Source: Alphaproteobacteria bacterium
GTDB lineage: Bacteria > Pseudomonadota > Alphaproteobacteria > Micavibrionales > UBA2020
Length of the DNA: 64,000 nt
Direction: 5' to 3'
Assembly: GCA_016794125.1 (NCBI GenBank)
Contig: JAEUKT010000004.1
Coordinates: 321,460-385,459, forward strand
The number at the start of each line of letters is the position of its first letter. The first letter of the stretch is position 1. Position numbers and translations under genes: made by a program. This document shows, one piece after another, positions 16,298-24,392 of the stretch. The notes below the pieces were generated by a model, which was given only the letters and a program-made list of their open reading frames with translations, made no database searches and was not told the DNA's origin.

Positions 16298-17712
16298 CAG
16301 TTCAGCCCGTTCAGCCAGATATGCGCGTAAATGCCGGCGGCATAGCCCAGCGCAATCGCCCAGGTCCATTTCAGGTGCGCGAAAAAGGTGTAGGTGCCGC
16401 GCGCCTGCCCCATCAGCGCCACGCCCGCCGCCGACCCGATCGACAGCATCGAACCGCCGATGCCCGCCGTCAGCGTCACCAGCAGCCATTGGTTATGGCT
16501 GATATCGGGGTTCATCTGCAGCACGGCGAACATGATGGGGATATTGTCGATGATGGCCGACAGGAAGCCCACCAGTACGTTTGCGGTCGTGGCACCGAGG
16601 TCTTTGTAAAGGTATTCCGACATCAGCGACAGGTAACCCATCGCGCCAAGCCCCCCCACGCAGAGCATCACGCCATAGAAAAACAGCAGCGTGTCCCACT
16701 CCACGCGCTTCAGGCTCACGAAAATGTCGAACGGTTTGCGCGCGGGCTTGTAATCGGGTATATGCGCCAGCGCGGGCAGAAGGTCGAAGTCGCGGCGCTC
16801 GCGCTTTTCGATGAAATAGCCGTAGATTTTCAGCAGACCAAGGCCCGTCATCATGCCAAGGAAGGGCGGCAGATGCAGTTCGTGATGCAGCATCACGGTC
16901 ATAAAAACAGTCAGCAGGAACAGCCCGATCACGACAAACCCGCCCTGTTTCACTTTCTCGCTTTGTTCGGGTGTTGCGGGTTTTGCCTTCGGGATGGCGA
17001 AGGACATGGCAAGCGCAGGGATGACCCAGCTGACGACGGAGGGCACGAATAGCGCGAAGAATTCGCGGAATTCCACCAGCCCCTTTTGCCAGACCATCAG
17101 CGTCGTGATATCGCCAAACGGGCTGAACGCGCCGCCGGCATTCGCTGCGACGACGACGTTGATGCAGGATACCACGATGAATTTGGGGTGGCCTTGCCCG
17201 ATCGCCAGTACGACCGCGCCCATCACCAATGCCGTCGTCAGGTTGTCGGCCAGCGGCGAGATGAAAAAGGCCAGCAGTCCTGTCACCCAGTAAATGGCGC
17301 GCAGCGACAATTTCGCCGCCACCAGCTTCGCCCGCAGCGCCGCAAACACGCTGCGCTCGTCCAGCGTGTTGATGTACGACATCGCCGCCATCAGGAACAG
17401 CATCAGTTCGGCGAATTCCAGCAGGTTATGGCGCAGCATCGGCGCAACTTCGTCGCTCTTGCCGGCATGCCCGTAACAGAAGGCGACCAGCATCCAGATC
17501 AGCCCCGCGAACAGCATCACCGGCTTGGATTTGCGCAGGTGGATGTTTTCTTCCAGGATGACCAGCGAATACGCGATGCCAAACAGCGCAAGGCAGACAT
17601 AACCCGCCCAATGATGCGTGAAATCATGTGCGGCATTGGCTGCCAGAGCAGGGGTGGCAAAACCGCCCAGCAGGGCAATCGTGAGTGCGGCGAGTAATGT
17701 CGACAGGCGCAT
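16297..17712 (-). CDS. nhaD: NhaD-type Na+/H+ antiporter
   Basis: The 471-residue product has an N-terminal signal-like segment and about 12 membrane helices. The sequence PLADNLTTALVMGAVV and the matching NVVVAANAGGAFSPFGDITTLMVW are NhaD/ion-transporter superfamily hallmarks; IIDNIPIMFAVLQ and GGSMLSIGSAAGVALMG complete the second repeat. It exports Na+ or Li+ against H+ at the inner membrane. It is first gene of the pair with the CPA1 antiporter. Confidence 0.93.
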   Translation of the reverse strand: MRLSTLLAALTIALLGGFATPALAANAAHDFTHHWAGYVCLALFGIAYSLVILEENIHLRKSKPVMLFAGLIWMLVAFCYGHAGKSDEVAPMLRHNLLEFAELMLFLMAAMSYINTLDERSVFAALRAKLVAAKLSLRAIYWVTGLLAFFISPLADNLTTALVMGAVVLAIGQGHPKFIVVSCINVVVAANAGGAFSPFGDITTLMVWQKGLVEFREFFALFVPSVVSWVIPALAMSFAIPKAKPATPEQSEKVKQGGFVVIGLFLLTVFMTVMLHHELHLPPFLGMMTGLGLLKIYGYFIEKRERRDFDLLPALAHIPDYKPARKPFDIFVSLKRVEWDTLLFFYGVMLCVGGLGAMGYLSLMSEYLYKDLGATTANVLVGFLSAIIDNIPIMFAVLQMNPDISHNQWLLVTLTAGIGGSMLSIGSAAGVALMGQARGTYTFFAHLKWTWAIALGYAAGIYAHIWLNGLN

Positions 17713-17784
17713 GATTCCTCCGGTCAGGTACTATGATGCCACCCACTTTAGTCAAAGGCGGGTGGCTTCACAATCAAAACCGGA

Positions 17785-18828
17785 TTATTTCGGTTTTATG
17801 ACAGCAGTGGCGATCTTCGTGCGATAGGCATCGGCTTCCGCCTGCGGCGTACCGGCGGGCGGCGGCAGCAGGTCGAGCGGCGACAATAATTTGTCGCGCG
17901 CGACCGCGTTGCCAAGGCTGTACTGCACGATGCGTGCAAACGGGCTGACTTCTTCGTCCTCCGTCACGTAACGGGGCAGTTCGTGGTTGCTTTTCACGGG
18001 GAACCATTTGGGCAGCATGCCCTTGATGTCTTTTTGCACGGGCTTGCCGTCCTGTATCCGCGTTTCCTTGTCCTTCTTTTTGACGGGGCCGGTGATGAGT
18101 GCGCTGTTGGGCGACAGCGTTTTTATCTTCAGCTTTTTCGCAAACCAGTCGAACACGGCGCGAAGCGGCGTCCACATGCGGTTCTTCATGCTCACGATGC
18201 GGTCGTTGGTGGCCTCGAGGTATAGCGTGGTGAAGCGGTTTTTCTCCGCGCCCGGGCGCGACATCACGCCGACGCTCACCAGTGCCACTTCGTGCAGCAC
18301 CTCGCGCGCGTCCTTGTCGCTGTAACCGACCTGCTTCATCATCTTGACCGACGCGTTAAAGCATTCCTGCGCCGTAATCGTGCCCGCGCTATAGGCGAAG
18401 AAGGTGACGTTGCGCAAATTTTTCCTGGCTTCGTCGAGCGGCAGCGGCGTGCCGGTCACATTGCCGTCGGCATCCATTTTGAAATCCTTGGCGACCAGCG
18501 GCATGATCACGCCGCGCGACAGGTCATAACCGTTTTCGGATGCGCGCTTGGCGGGAAACGCTTCATAGGCGGCAAGGTTGAAAATTTCCTTCAGCCCCGC
18601 ATGCGACCATACATATGTATCGGCCTGTTTGCCCTGTTCGGTCGCGTTCGTCAGTTCGTTGATGCCCTTGAACGCGGCGCGGATATGCTGCGGAGTGTCG
18701 TCATAGGTGAAAAATCCGGTCAGGAAAATGACGGCGGGTTTTTCAACGCGCAGGGTATCCAGATCGACCGGTTGCAGCCCGTGGGCCGCAACGTCGTCCT
18801 GCTTTGCGCGCCGCCACAGCTTGCCCAT
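17785..18828 (-). CDS. putative alpha/beta serine hydrolase, paralog of 41223-42335
   Basis: The 347-residue product has VIFLTGFFTYDDTPQ as a first strand and oxyanion region, VTFFAYSAGTITAQE as a nucleophile elbow (xYSAG), and NHELPRYVTEDEE, which could hold the catalytic His. It shares these blocks, the start MGKLW and a FNLAAYxxFP segment with the protein at 41223, so the two are paralogs. No signal peptide is visible. Lipase- or esterase-like activity is inferred from the elbow only. It stands alone on the minus strand. Confidence 0.6.
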   Translation of the reverse strand: MGKLWRRAKQDDVAAHGLQPVDLDTLRVEKPAVIFLTGFFTYDDTPQHIRAAFKGINELTNATEQGKQADTYVWSHAGLKEIFNLAAYEAFPAKRASENGYDLSRGVIMPLVAKDFKMDADGNVTGTPLPLDEARKNLRNVTFFAYSAGTITAQECFNASVKMMKQVGYSDKDAREVLHEVALVSVGVMSRPGAEKNRFTTLYLEATNDRIVSMKNRMWTPLRAVFDWFAKKLKIKTLSPNSALITGPVKKKDKETRIQDGKPVQKDIKGMLPKWFPVKSNHELPRYVTEDEEVSPFARIVQYSLGNAVARDKLLSPLDLLPPPAGTPQAEADAYRTKIATAVIKPK

Positions 18829-18905
18829 GCGCCTGTCATTCCCTGTTTATAATGTGTGCGCCACTTTACCAGAAGCGGGCAGGGGGTGCAATTCACGTGG
18901 TTATG

Positions 18906-19841
18906 TTAATGGATATAGCCCGCCATAATGGCCCAGAGCGAGCCCGTCGCCGCCAGCACCCACAGCGCAACGCCCAGCAAAAACGCGCCCGCGCCCGCCG
19001 ATTTCAGCGTCTCGCGCGTCAGGCTGGTGCCGATCAGGAACAGCGTCAGCACCAGCAGCCGTTTGGCGAAGGCCACGATAATCTCGGCCGCGAAATGGAT
19101 GTTCGGGAAGCTGGAAAAAAACGCCGCCATCGCGATAAAGCCCAGGATGAACCACGGGAATTTGCGTTTGCCTTTGCCGGCGAAAATATATCCCGCCGCC
19201 AAGGACAGCGGCAAAATCCACAGCGCGCGCGCAAGTTTCACGGTCGTGCCGGTCTGCAGCGCCTCCGCGCCGTATTGCATCGTCGCGCCCACGACGGAAC
19301 TGGTGTCGTGTATCGCCAGCGCCGCCCACAGCCCGAACTGGTGCTCGGTCATATGCAGCAGGCGGCCGATGAAGGGAAACACCACCAGCGCCGCCGCGTT
19401 CAGCAGGAAAACCGTTCCCATCGCGACCGAAATCGATTTCGCCTTGGCATCGATGGCGGGGGCGACCGCCGCAATCGCGCTGCCGCCGCAAATGGCGGTG
19501 CCGACGGCGATCAGGATGCCGGTGTCGCGTTCCGTCTTGAACAATTTCGCCAGCGCGAATGCCGCCGCCAATGTCAGCGACAGGCCAATGAAGGTGTAAC
19601 CCATGCCGGCCGCGCCCACTTTGGCGATCACGCCCAGATCCATGCCCGCGCCAAGGCCGATCACGGCGATGCTCAGGAAAAGCTTTGAAAACCGTTTGGT
19701 ACGTTCTTCCTCGGGGTTGCCAAACGCCAGCGCGACGCCCATGCCCATCAGCAGCGCGACAGGCGATGTGATAAACGGCGTCAGGCAGGCAATACCGCCC
19801 GCCGTCATCGCCGCCAGCGCGATATTCGGGTTCTTATTCAT
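18906..19841 (-). CDS. YeiH/UPF0324-family membrane transporter
   Basis: The 311-residue product has about 10 membrane segments and the family signatures AICGGSAIAAVAP and ALAIHDTSSVVGA. The family includes a putative sulfate or taurine-related exporter, but no substrate is firmly known. The start lies inside the last codons of the SET-domain gene upstream (8-base overlap), so the two are co-translated. Confidence 0.88.
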   Translation of the reverse strand: MNKNPNIALAAMTAGGIACLTPFITSPVALLMGMGVALAFGNPEEERTKRFSKLFLSIAVIGLGAGMDLGVIAKVGAAGMGYTFIGLSLTLAAAFALAKLFKTERDTGILIAVGTAICGGSAIAAVAPAIDAKAKSISVAMGTVFLLNAAALVVFPFIGRLLHMTEHQFGLWAALAIHDTSSVVGATMQYGAEALQTGTTVKLARALWILPLSLAAGYIFAGKGKRKFPWFILGFIAMAAFFSSFPNIHFAAEIIVAFAKRLLVLTLFLIGTSLTRETLKSAGAGAFLLGVALWVLAATGSLWAIMAGYIH

Positions 19842-20304
19842 CCTTGCCCCACCTGCCGCTGTCGCGCATGCGGCGCATCGTCAGCCATGACAGGCCGTAA
19901 TTGATGCTGATTTCGGTATGCGCGGGAATGTGTTTGCGCGCGAACAGTTTGTAATACACGGCGTTGTGTTCGACGATTTTTTCGGCATGTGCGTTCGCCT
20001 CGACCATATGGTTGCAATACGACACCACACCCATCGCCATGCAGCTGGCTTTTTTCGCATCTGTGATGCCTTCACGGCGCAGGTAATCTTCGGGCATGTG
20101 TTCGGTGCTGAAATAATAATCGGCGATGATGGTGTTCGCGACCACCGCGGAATCTTTTTCGTTGAAGATGAAAACGGGCGCAATTTCGATCGTGTCGCCC
20201 TGCGCGATGTCGTATTCGCAGAACACGCCGCGGCCCTTGCCGGTGACCGGGCTGAAATACAATCCGTCCTTGCGGTAAAGCGTCGTGGGCTTGATTTTGA
20301 ACAT
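19834..20304 (-). CDS. SET-domain protein (lysine methyltransferase-like)
   Basis: The 156-residue product is a nearly minimal SET domain: GRGVFCEYDIAQGDTIEIAPV (N-terminal SET block), SYCNHMVEANA (the NHxxxPN counterpart binding SAM), and EISINYG (active-site Tyr). It could methylate a protein lysine. The start at 20304 follows GGAATG; the next in-frame start upstream would run into the tyrS promoter. It is divergent to the TyrRS-GNAT gene and coupled to the YeiH-like gene. Confidence 0.8.
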   Translation of the reverse strand: MFKIKPTTLYRKDGLYFSPVTGKGRGVFCEYDIAQGDTIEIAPVFIFNEKDSAVVANTIIADYYFSTEHMPEDYLRREGITDAKKASCMAMGVVSYCNHMVEANAHAEKIVEHNAVYYKLFARKHIPAHTEISINYGLSWLTMRRMRDSGRWGKDE

Positions 20305-20379
20305 CGGGCATTCCGGAAAAATTTTACCGATACAGCCTAGCAGCTTTTCTGCTACATTTGGAGCGGAAAGGGGAACATT

Positions 20380-22287
20380 ATGGCCGTCAAAATCAACGAA
20401 GTTATGGCGTATTTCGACCGCACGTCGGACCAGTTCCTCTCGCGCGAGGAGTTCAAGGCGCGGCTGAAATACGGCAAGCCGCTGCGCATCAAATACGGCG
20501 TCGATGTGCGCACGCCGACCCTGCATATCGGACATGCGGTCAATTTATGGCTCATGCGCTACCTGCAGGACCGCGGGCACAAGGTTATTTTCGTGATCGG
20601 CGATTTCACGACCCGCATCGGCGACCCCGACGGGCGGCTGGATACCTGTTCCGATATTCCGGTGGACGAGGTGGAGCAGAATATCGCGACCTTCATCGAA
20701 CAGGCGCGCATGGTGCTGCGCTTCGACGACCCGAAACTGATCGAGGTGCGCCGCAATTCCGAATGGTACGACAAGATGCATATGCGGGAATTCATGGACC
20801 TTGCATCGCTTGTCACCCATGCCCGCCTGATGGCGCGCGACATGTTCCAGATGCGCCTTGCGCAGGGGCGCGAGATTTATGTGCAGGAAATGCTGTACCC
20901 GATCTTGCAGGGCTATGACTCGCTGGTCGTGGAATCTGACCTTGCGATCGTCGGCTCCGACCAGTTTTTCAATGAATCGATCGGCAGGCTTTTGCAGGAA
21001 AAGCACGGCAAAAAACCGCAGACGCTGATCACCACCAAAATCACCCCGGGCATCGACGGGCGCGGCAAGCAGTCGAAAAGCATGGGCAACTATGTCGGCC
21101 TGCTGCACAGCCCGCGCGACAAATTCGGCCGCATCATGAGCATCCCTGATCATTTGATCGAGGAATATTTCCGCGTCTATACCGACGTTCCCTATTCGGA
21201 AATTTCCGGCTTCAAGGCGATGATCGGCAAAAAGCCGCGTGACGCGAAAGTGGCGCTGGCAACCGCGATTGTCGAGCGTTACCACGGCGCGGAAGTGGCG
21301 GAAGGCGAGCGCGACTGGTTCGAAAACACCATTTCGCGCGGGCAGGTGCCTGAAAACCTGCCGGTGCTGGGGCTTGTCAGCCCGAAGATCGAGGCACTTG
21401 ACCTTGTGCAGATGGCGCGGCCCGGCAAAAGCAAATCCGACACCCGCCGTCTGATGGCGCAGGGCGGGGTGGAACTGAACGGCAAAAAACTGAAAGACCC
21501 CGACCAGAAACTGGTCGTATCGCCGCATGAAATTTTGAAGGTCGGCAAGCGCAACTGGTTCCGCATCGAAATTGTCAAGCTGAACAATCTGACGACCAAG
21601 GGGCTGAACCTGAACCCCATGATGCCCGAAGACATCGACTTCATGGTGAAATACGTCCCGAACTGGGAAATGGTCAAGCACCTCGACAAGGATGTGGAGG
21701 CAAAGAAGCCCAGCGTTAATCTGGCGCGGGAAGCATTCAAGAAACTGATCCTGTCGCCCGAACCGCGCCATGACTGGCTGTGGAAGATCACCGACAAGAA
21801 AGAACCGGAAAAGATTTTAGGTGTCGCGCATCTGCGCCGTGACGGGCAGAAAGCGGAGAAAAACGTCTGGCTGACGCCCGAGGGCCTGAGCCGCGAATAC
21901 ATCCTGAGCGAAGCGCTGATGGCGGTGAACGAACACGCCTTCGCCGCGCTCGGCCTTAACGCGCTGGCGTTCAAGGACGCGTTCGCCTTCGCAACCGCGC
22001 CCAAGGACCTTGATGTATTGCAACGGTCGATGATCACGATGGATACAGGCCAGCTGAACCGCGAAGACGCGTTTGGCACCGTCGGTTTCACCAATGACGG
22101 CTGGGACATGCTGCAGGCCTGGCGCCGCACAATGTCGCCCTGGCTGTTCCAGAACACGCCGAAAAGCCCCGCGCAGCAGGCGCAGGAAGTAAAGCCCGAA
22201 CCGCCGAAACCCGCGCCGAAGACAAAAGTGAAAAACCCGTTTGAAATCGACATGGGCATGCCAAAGCCGAAAGGCTCGGCGGATTAA
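20380..22287 (+). CDS. tyrS: tyrosyl-tRNA synthetase-like protein fused to a degenerate GNAT domain, copy 1
   Basis: Residues 1-320 are a class I TyrRS core: HIGH at 49-52, GDFTTRIGDPDG, the tyrosine-binding block YPILQGYDS with GSDQFFN, and KQSKS at 230-234 for KMSKS. An S4 RNA-binding domain follows (about 349-405). Residues about 410-560 follow the RimJ-like GNAT pattern (LNPMMPEDIDFM, DWLWKI, ILGVAHLRRD, NVWLTPEGL, SEALMAVNEHAFAALGL), but the acetyl-CoA loop (Q/RxxGxG/A) reads SREYIL, so acetylation is doubtful. A Lys/Pro tail ends it. The usual TyrRS is about 400-420 residues. The start follows GGAAAGGGG. Copy 2 lies at 24393. Confidence 0.85.
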   Translation: MAVKINEVMAYFDRTSDQFLSREEFKARLKYGKPLRIKYGVDVRTPTLHIGHAVNLWLMRYLQDRGHKVIFVIGDFTTRIGDPDGRLDTCSDIPVDEVEQNIATFIEQARMVLRFDDPKLIEVRRNSEWYDKMHMREFMDLASLVTHARLMARDMFQMRLAQGREIYVQEMLYPILQGYDSLVVESDLAIVGSDQFFNESIGRLLQEKHGKKPQTLITTKITPGIDGRGKQSKSMGNYVGLLHSPRDKFGRIMSIPDHLIEEYFRVYTDVPYSEISGFKAMIGKKPRDAKVALATAIVERYHGAEVAEGERDWFENTISRGQVPENLPVLGLVSPKIEALDLVQMARPGKSKSDTRRLMAQGGVELNGKKLKDPDQKLVVSPHEILKVGKRNWFRIEIVKLNNLTTKGLNLNPMMPEDIDFMVKYVPNWEMVKHLDKDVEAKKPSVNLAREAFKKLILSPEPRHDWLWKITDKKEPEKILGVAHLRRDGQKAEKNVWLTPEGLSREYILSEALMAVNEHAFAALGLNALAFKDAFAFATAPKDLDVLQRSMITMDTGQLNREDAFGTVGFTNDGWDMLQAWRRTMSPWLFQNTPKSPAQQAQEVKPEPPKPAPKTKVKNPFEIDMGMPKPKGSAD

Positions 22288-23132
22288 GCGGCAAAAAACG
22301 CCCGTATCGCGCCGTTGATCGCCTGCATCGCCTTGATGTTTTTATTCTCCACGCGGTAAATCAGGCAATGTTCGTCATGGAACACCGGCGCTTTTTCGAC
22401 GCGCTGCATTTTGTGCTTGGCGCGTGCCGCCACGCGGGCGGGCATGATGCCGGTGCCGCCGCCATGCGCGGTCAAATCCCCGATCACTTCAAGGCTGGAG
22501 CAGGTGAGGGTGCGGGAAAACGTGACGCCCGCTTTTTTCAGCTTCTTTAAAATCCCCTGCGTCTGTAACAGCTCGGGGTCGCAGATCAGCACATCGGGAA
22601 TGTCGCGCGCCTTGTCCTTCACCCACAGCGTCACTTCGTCGGTCGCCAGCGTGTGGATCACAAGGTCGGGGTGCTGCACGGGGTTCACGACGATACCGAT
22701 ATCTGTTTTCATGCTCACCACATCCTCCGCCACCTTGCGCGAGATATCGTGCCGCAGGCGGAAATCGAGCTTCGGGTGCTGTTTCATCAATGTCGGGATG
22801 ATATGCGCCAGCAGGTTCATGCCCATCGACGGATGGCAGCCGATGGAATAGCTGCCCTGAATTTCATGCTGCGATGCCAGCGCGCCTGCCTTTACGTCGT
22901 CCCATGCCTGCATCAGCTGTTTCGCATGGGCGAGCAGCTGTTTCCCTGCGGGCGTCAGCGTCACGCCGCGCTTGCTGCGCACCAGCAGCGGCGTGCCCAC
23001 GCTGTCCTCCAGCCGCTGCATGGCGAGCGACAATGACGGCTGGCTGATGCCAAGCCGTTCCGCCGCGCGCGATACATTCAAGGTCGTCGCGACTTCGCTG
23101 AAATAATGCAGGTCGGCGGGGGATGGCATCAT
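22284..23132 (-). CDS. LysR-family transcriptional regulator
   Basis: The 282-residue product has a winged HTH at 1-65 (TLNVSRAAERLGISQPSLSLAMQRLED) and a substrate-binding-fold effector domain (GSYSIGCHPSMGMNLL onward). The ATG at 23132 is favoured over a GTG at 23141 because AGGTGA lies just upstream. It is divergent from the DOPA-dioxygenase-like gene, the usual arrangement for a LysR regulator and its target, so an aromatic intermediate is a plausible inducer. Its end overlaps the tyrS copy 1 end by 4 bases. Confidence 0.9.
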   Translation of the reverse strand: MMPSPADLHYFSEVATTLNVSRAAERLGISQPSLSLAMQRLEDSVGTPLLVRSKRGVTLTPAGKQLLAHAKQLMQAWDDVKAGALASQHEIQGSYSIGCHPSMGMNLLAHIIPTLMKQHPKLDFRLRHDISRKVAEDVVSMKTDIGIVVNPVQHPDLVIHTLATDEVTLWVKDKARDIPDVLICDPELLQTQGILKKLKKAGVTFSRTLTCSSLEVIGDLTAHGGGTGIMPARVAARAKHKMQRVEKAPVFHDEHCLIYRVENKNIKAMQAINGAIRAFFAA

Positions 23133-23152
23133 AGGAATCACCTATTACATGG

Positions 23153-23165
23153 ATTGAGTATCAAT
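23153..23165. promoter_or_regulatory. candidate LysR operator ATTGA-N3-TCAAT
   Basis: A perfect 5-3-5 inverted repeat lies in the 106-base divergent region between the LysR gene and the dioxygenase-like gene, 21 bases from the LysR start. Its size and AT content fit the LysR T-N11-A class. Assignment rests on position and symmetry only. Confidence 0.5.
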
Positions 23166-23238
23166 ATTATACCTATGCCGGATGTATCGCTAGCGTTGAT
23201 TTCGTGAACAACACGCAACCAACCAAAAGGAAAACACC

Positions 23239-23661
23239 ATGTGCGGAAATTATTTCAACTTCCATGCCAACCGTAACGAACCGGCGGGGCCCGTCGCCAC
23301 CGCCTATCACCTCCACATCTATTTCCAGCCGGGTACGCAGGCCGAAAAAGACGCGGTCGCCGTCGCGAAAAAACTGGAGGAACGTTTTCCCTTCGCGGTC
23401 GAGGACAGTCACCGCGTCGGCCTTGTCGGCCCGCATACGCAGGCGAATATCGGGGTTACCATCACGCCGGAAAGCTTCGGCGAGGTGGTCAGCTGGCTGC
23501 AATTAAATGCAAAAGGCCTCTCCATCCTCATCCATCCGCGCACCGGCGATGAAATTTTGGATCACAAGGACGCGGCGATGTGGCTGGGCAAGCCTGTCGC
23601 CTTCAACGAAAAATTCTTCGATGGCCTGAAGCCGTCCGTGCCAAAAGCGCCGAAACCCTGA
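23239..23661 (+). CDS. DOPA 4,5-dioxygenase family protein
   Basis: The 140-residue product has YHLHIYF (first metal-binding His pair), a central EDSHRVGLVGPHTQANIGV block, and LSILIHPRTGDEILDH near the end, matching the small DOPA-dioxygenase family that cleaves catechol rings extradiol-fashion. Substrate could be L-DOPA or another catechol. AAAAGGA precedes the ATG, and a terminator follows. It is probably controlled by the divergent LysR regulator. It lies between two TyrRS-like genes. Confidence 0.88.
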   Translation: MCGNYFNFHANRNEPAGPVATAYHLHIYFQPGTQAEKDAVAVAKKLEERFPFAVEDSHRVGLVGPHTQANIGVTITPESFGEVVSWLQLNAKGLSILIHPRTGDEILDHKDAAMWLGKPVAFNEKFFDGLKPSVPKAPKP

Positions 23662-23678
23662 CGTTGCCACACAACAGG

Positions 23679-23709
23679 AAAAGCCGGCGGCGCAGGCTTC
23701 CGGCTTTTT
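23679..23709 (+). terminator. rho-independent terminator
   Basis: AAAAGCCGG pairs with CCGGCTTTT around a 12-base loop and ends in CTTTTTC. It lies 17 bases past the dioxygenase-like gene stop. Confidence 0.75.
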
Positions 23710-23772
23710 CGGTTTGAATTCCGGGCGCGATTTGGTATGAAAGGCGCAGGTATTGTTTAAAGGATTTTCGCC

Positions 23773-24198
23773 ATGCGCATTTTCACCGCCGTTTTTGCAC
23801 TGCTTTTTGCCGTTTCGACACAGCCTGCGCTTGCCGCAAGCGTGGATAGCCAGCGCACCCATGTGCCGGGTCATTTCCAGCTCGAACTGAATGGCACGAA
23901 AGAAGGCATGGTGAAGCCCATCGATGGCGGAAAGACCGGCACCAGCACCACCGCGCCGCGCGGCACGGGCAATGGCATCGGCGCGCAGGTAGCGACGCCT
24001 GTCACCAACCCGAAAACCCCCATACAGCCCCCGCATTCCACATCGCAGCGCAATCCTGGGGCCTGTGCCAAGCCGCCTTGCACGACGCAGCCGGCGGCGC
24101 AGTCTGCGGCAAAACCGAAGCCCGCGGCCTCGGCCAGCATGGGCCTCGGCGTGAATTCAAACAGCAGCACGGAAGACGGCAGCGACGACGGCAAATAA
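23773..24198 (+). CDS. small secreted low-complexity protein
   Basis: The 141-residue product has a signal peptide (about 1-21, cleaving after QPALA) and a mature region rich in Thr, Pro, Ala, Ser and Gly with one CAKPPC Cys pair, which could form a disulphide. No domain is recognised. It precedes the Tyr-leader/tyrS copy 2 unit by about 40 bases. Confidence 0.55.
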   Translation: MRIFTAVFALLFAVSTQPALAASVDSQRTHVPGHFQLELNGTKEGMVKPIDGGKTGTSTTAPRGTGNGIGAQVATPVTNPKTPIQPPHSTSQRNPGACAKPPCTTQPAAQSAAKPKPAASASMGLGVNSNSSTEDGSDDGK

Positions 24199-24233
24199 CC
24201 CGCGTCATCCTTGCCACAGCCCCGTTTATGAAA

Positions 24234-24265
24234 ACATTTGTGCTTTGCAGCAAATGTGTTATAGT
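24234..24265 (+). promoter_or_regulatory. promoter of tyrS copy 2 with overlapping inverted repeat
   Basis: TTGTGC (24238-24243), a 16-base spacer and TATAGT (24260-24265) form a sigma70-like promoter. The inverted repeat ACATTTG-N10-CAAATGT (24234-24257) spans the -35 box and spacer, suggesting an operator. The predicted transcript start is near 24272, the A of the leader ORF ATG. Confidence 0.55.
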
Positions 24266-24271
24266 ATCCCT

Positions 24272-24328
24272 ATGAAAATCGCCGTTCGCACATATTCCTA
24301 TCCGAACTATTACCCCAACCGGGGTTAA
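24272..24328 (+). CDS. 18-residue Tyr-rich leader peptide, candidate tyrS attenuator
   Basis: The frame reads MKIAVRTYSYPNYYPNRG then TAA: four Tyr in 18 residues, 64 bases before the tyrS copy 2 start. The ATG falls on the predicted transcript start, so the message could be leaderless. ACCCC-AACC-GGGGT (24312-24325) forms a hairpin that begins at the second TAT-TAC Tyr pair. A competing GCCC-ACAC-GGGC hairpin (24339-24350) lies next. A ribosome stalled for Tyr-tRNA would block the first hairpin. The T-run after it is 8 bases away, so termination is not canonical. Confidence 0.5.
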   Translation: MKIAVRTYSYPNYYPNRG

Positions 24329-24392
24329 GCGTATTTTTGCCCACACGGGCGCAATCCAGCATTAGAATGTAATCCATGACATGGAACCCGCC

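Noticed and set aside
17775-17796. AAAACCG...CGGTTTT hairpin as terminator of the hydrolase gene at 17785
   Set aside because: The stem includes the stop codon and no T-run follows in the gene's direction.
20545-21771. 408-residue minus-strand open frame opposite tyrS copy 1
   Set aside because: Shadow of an unambiguous TyrRS reading frame.
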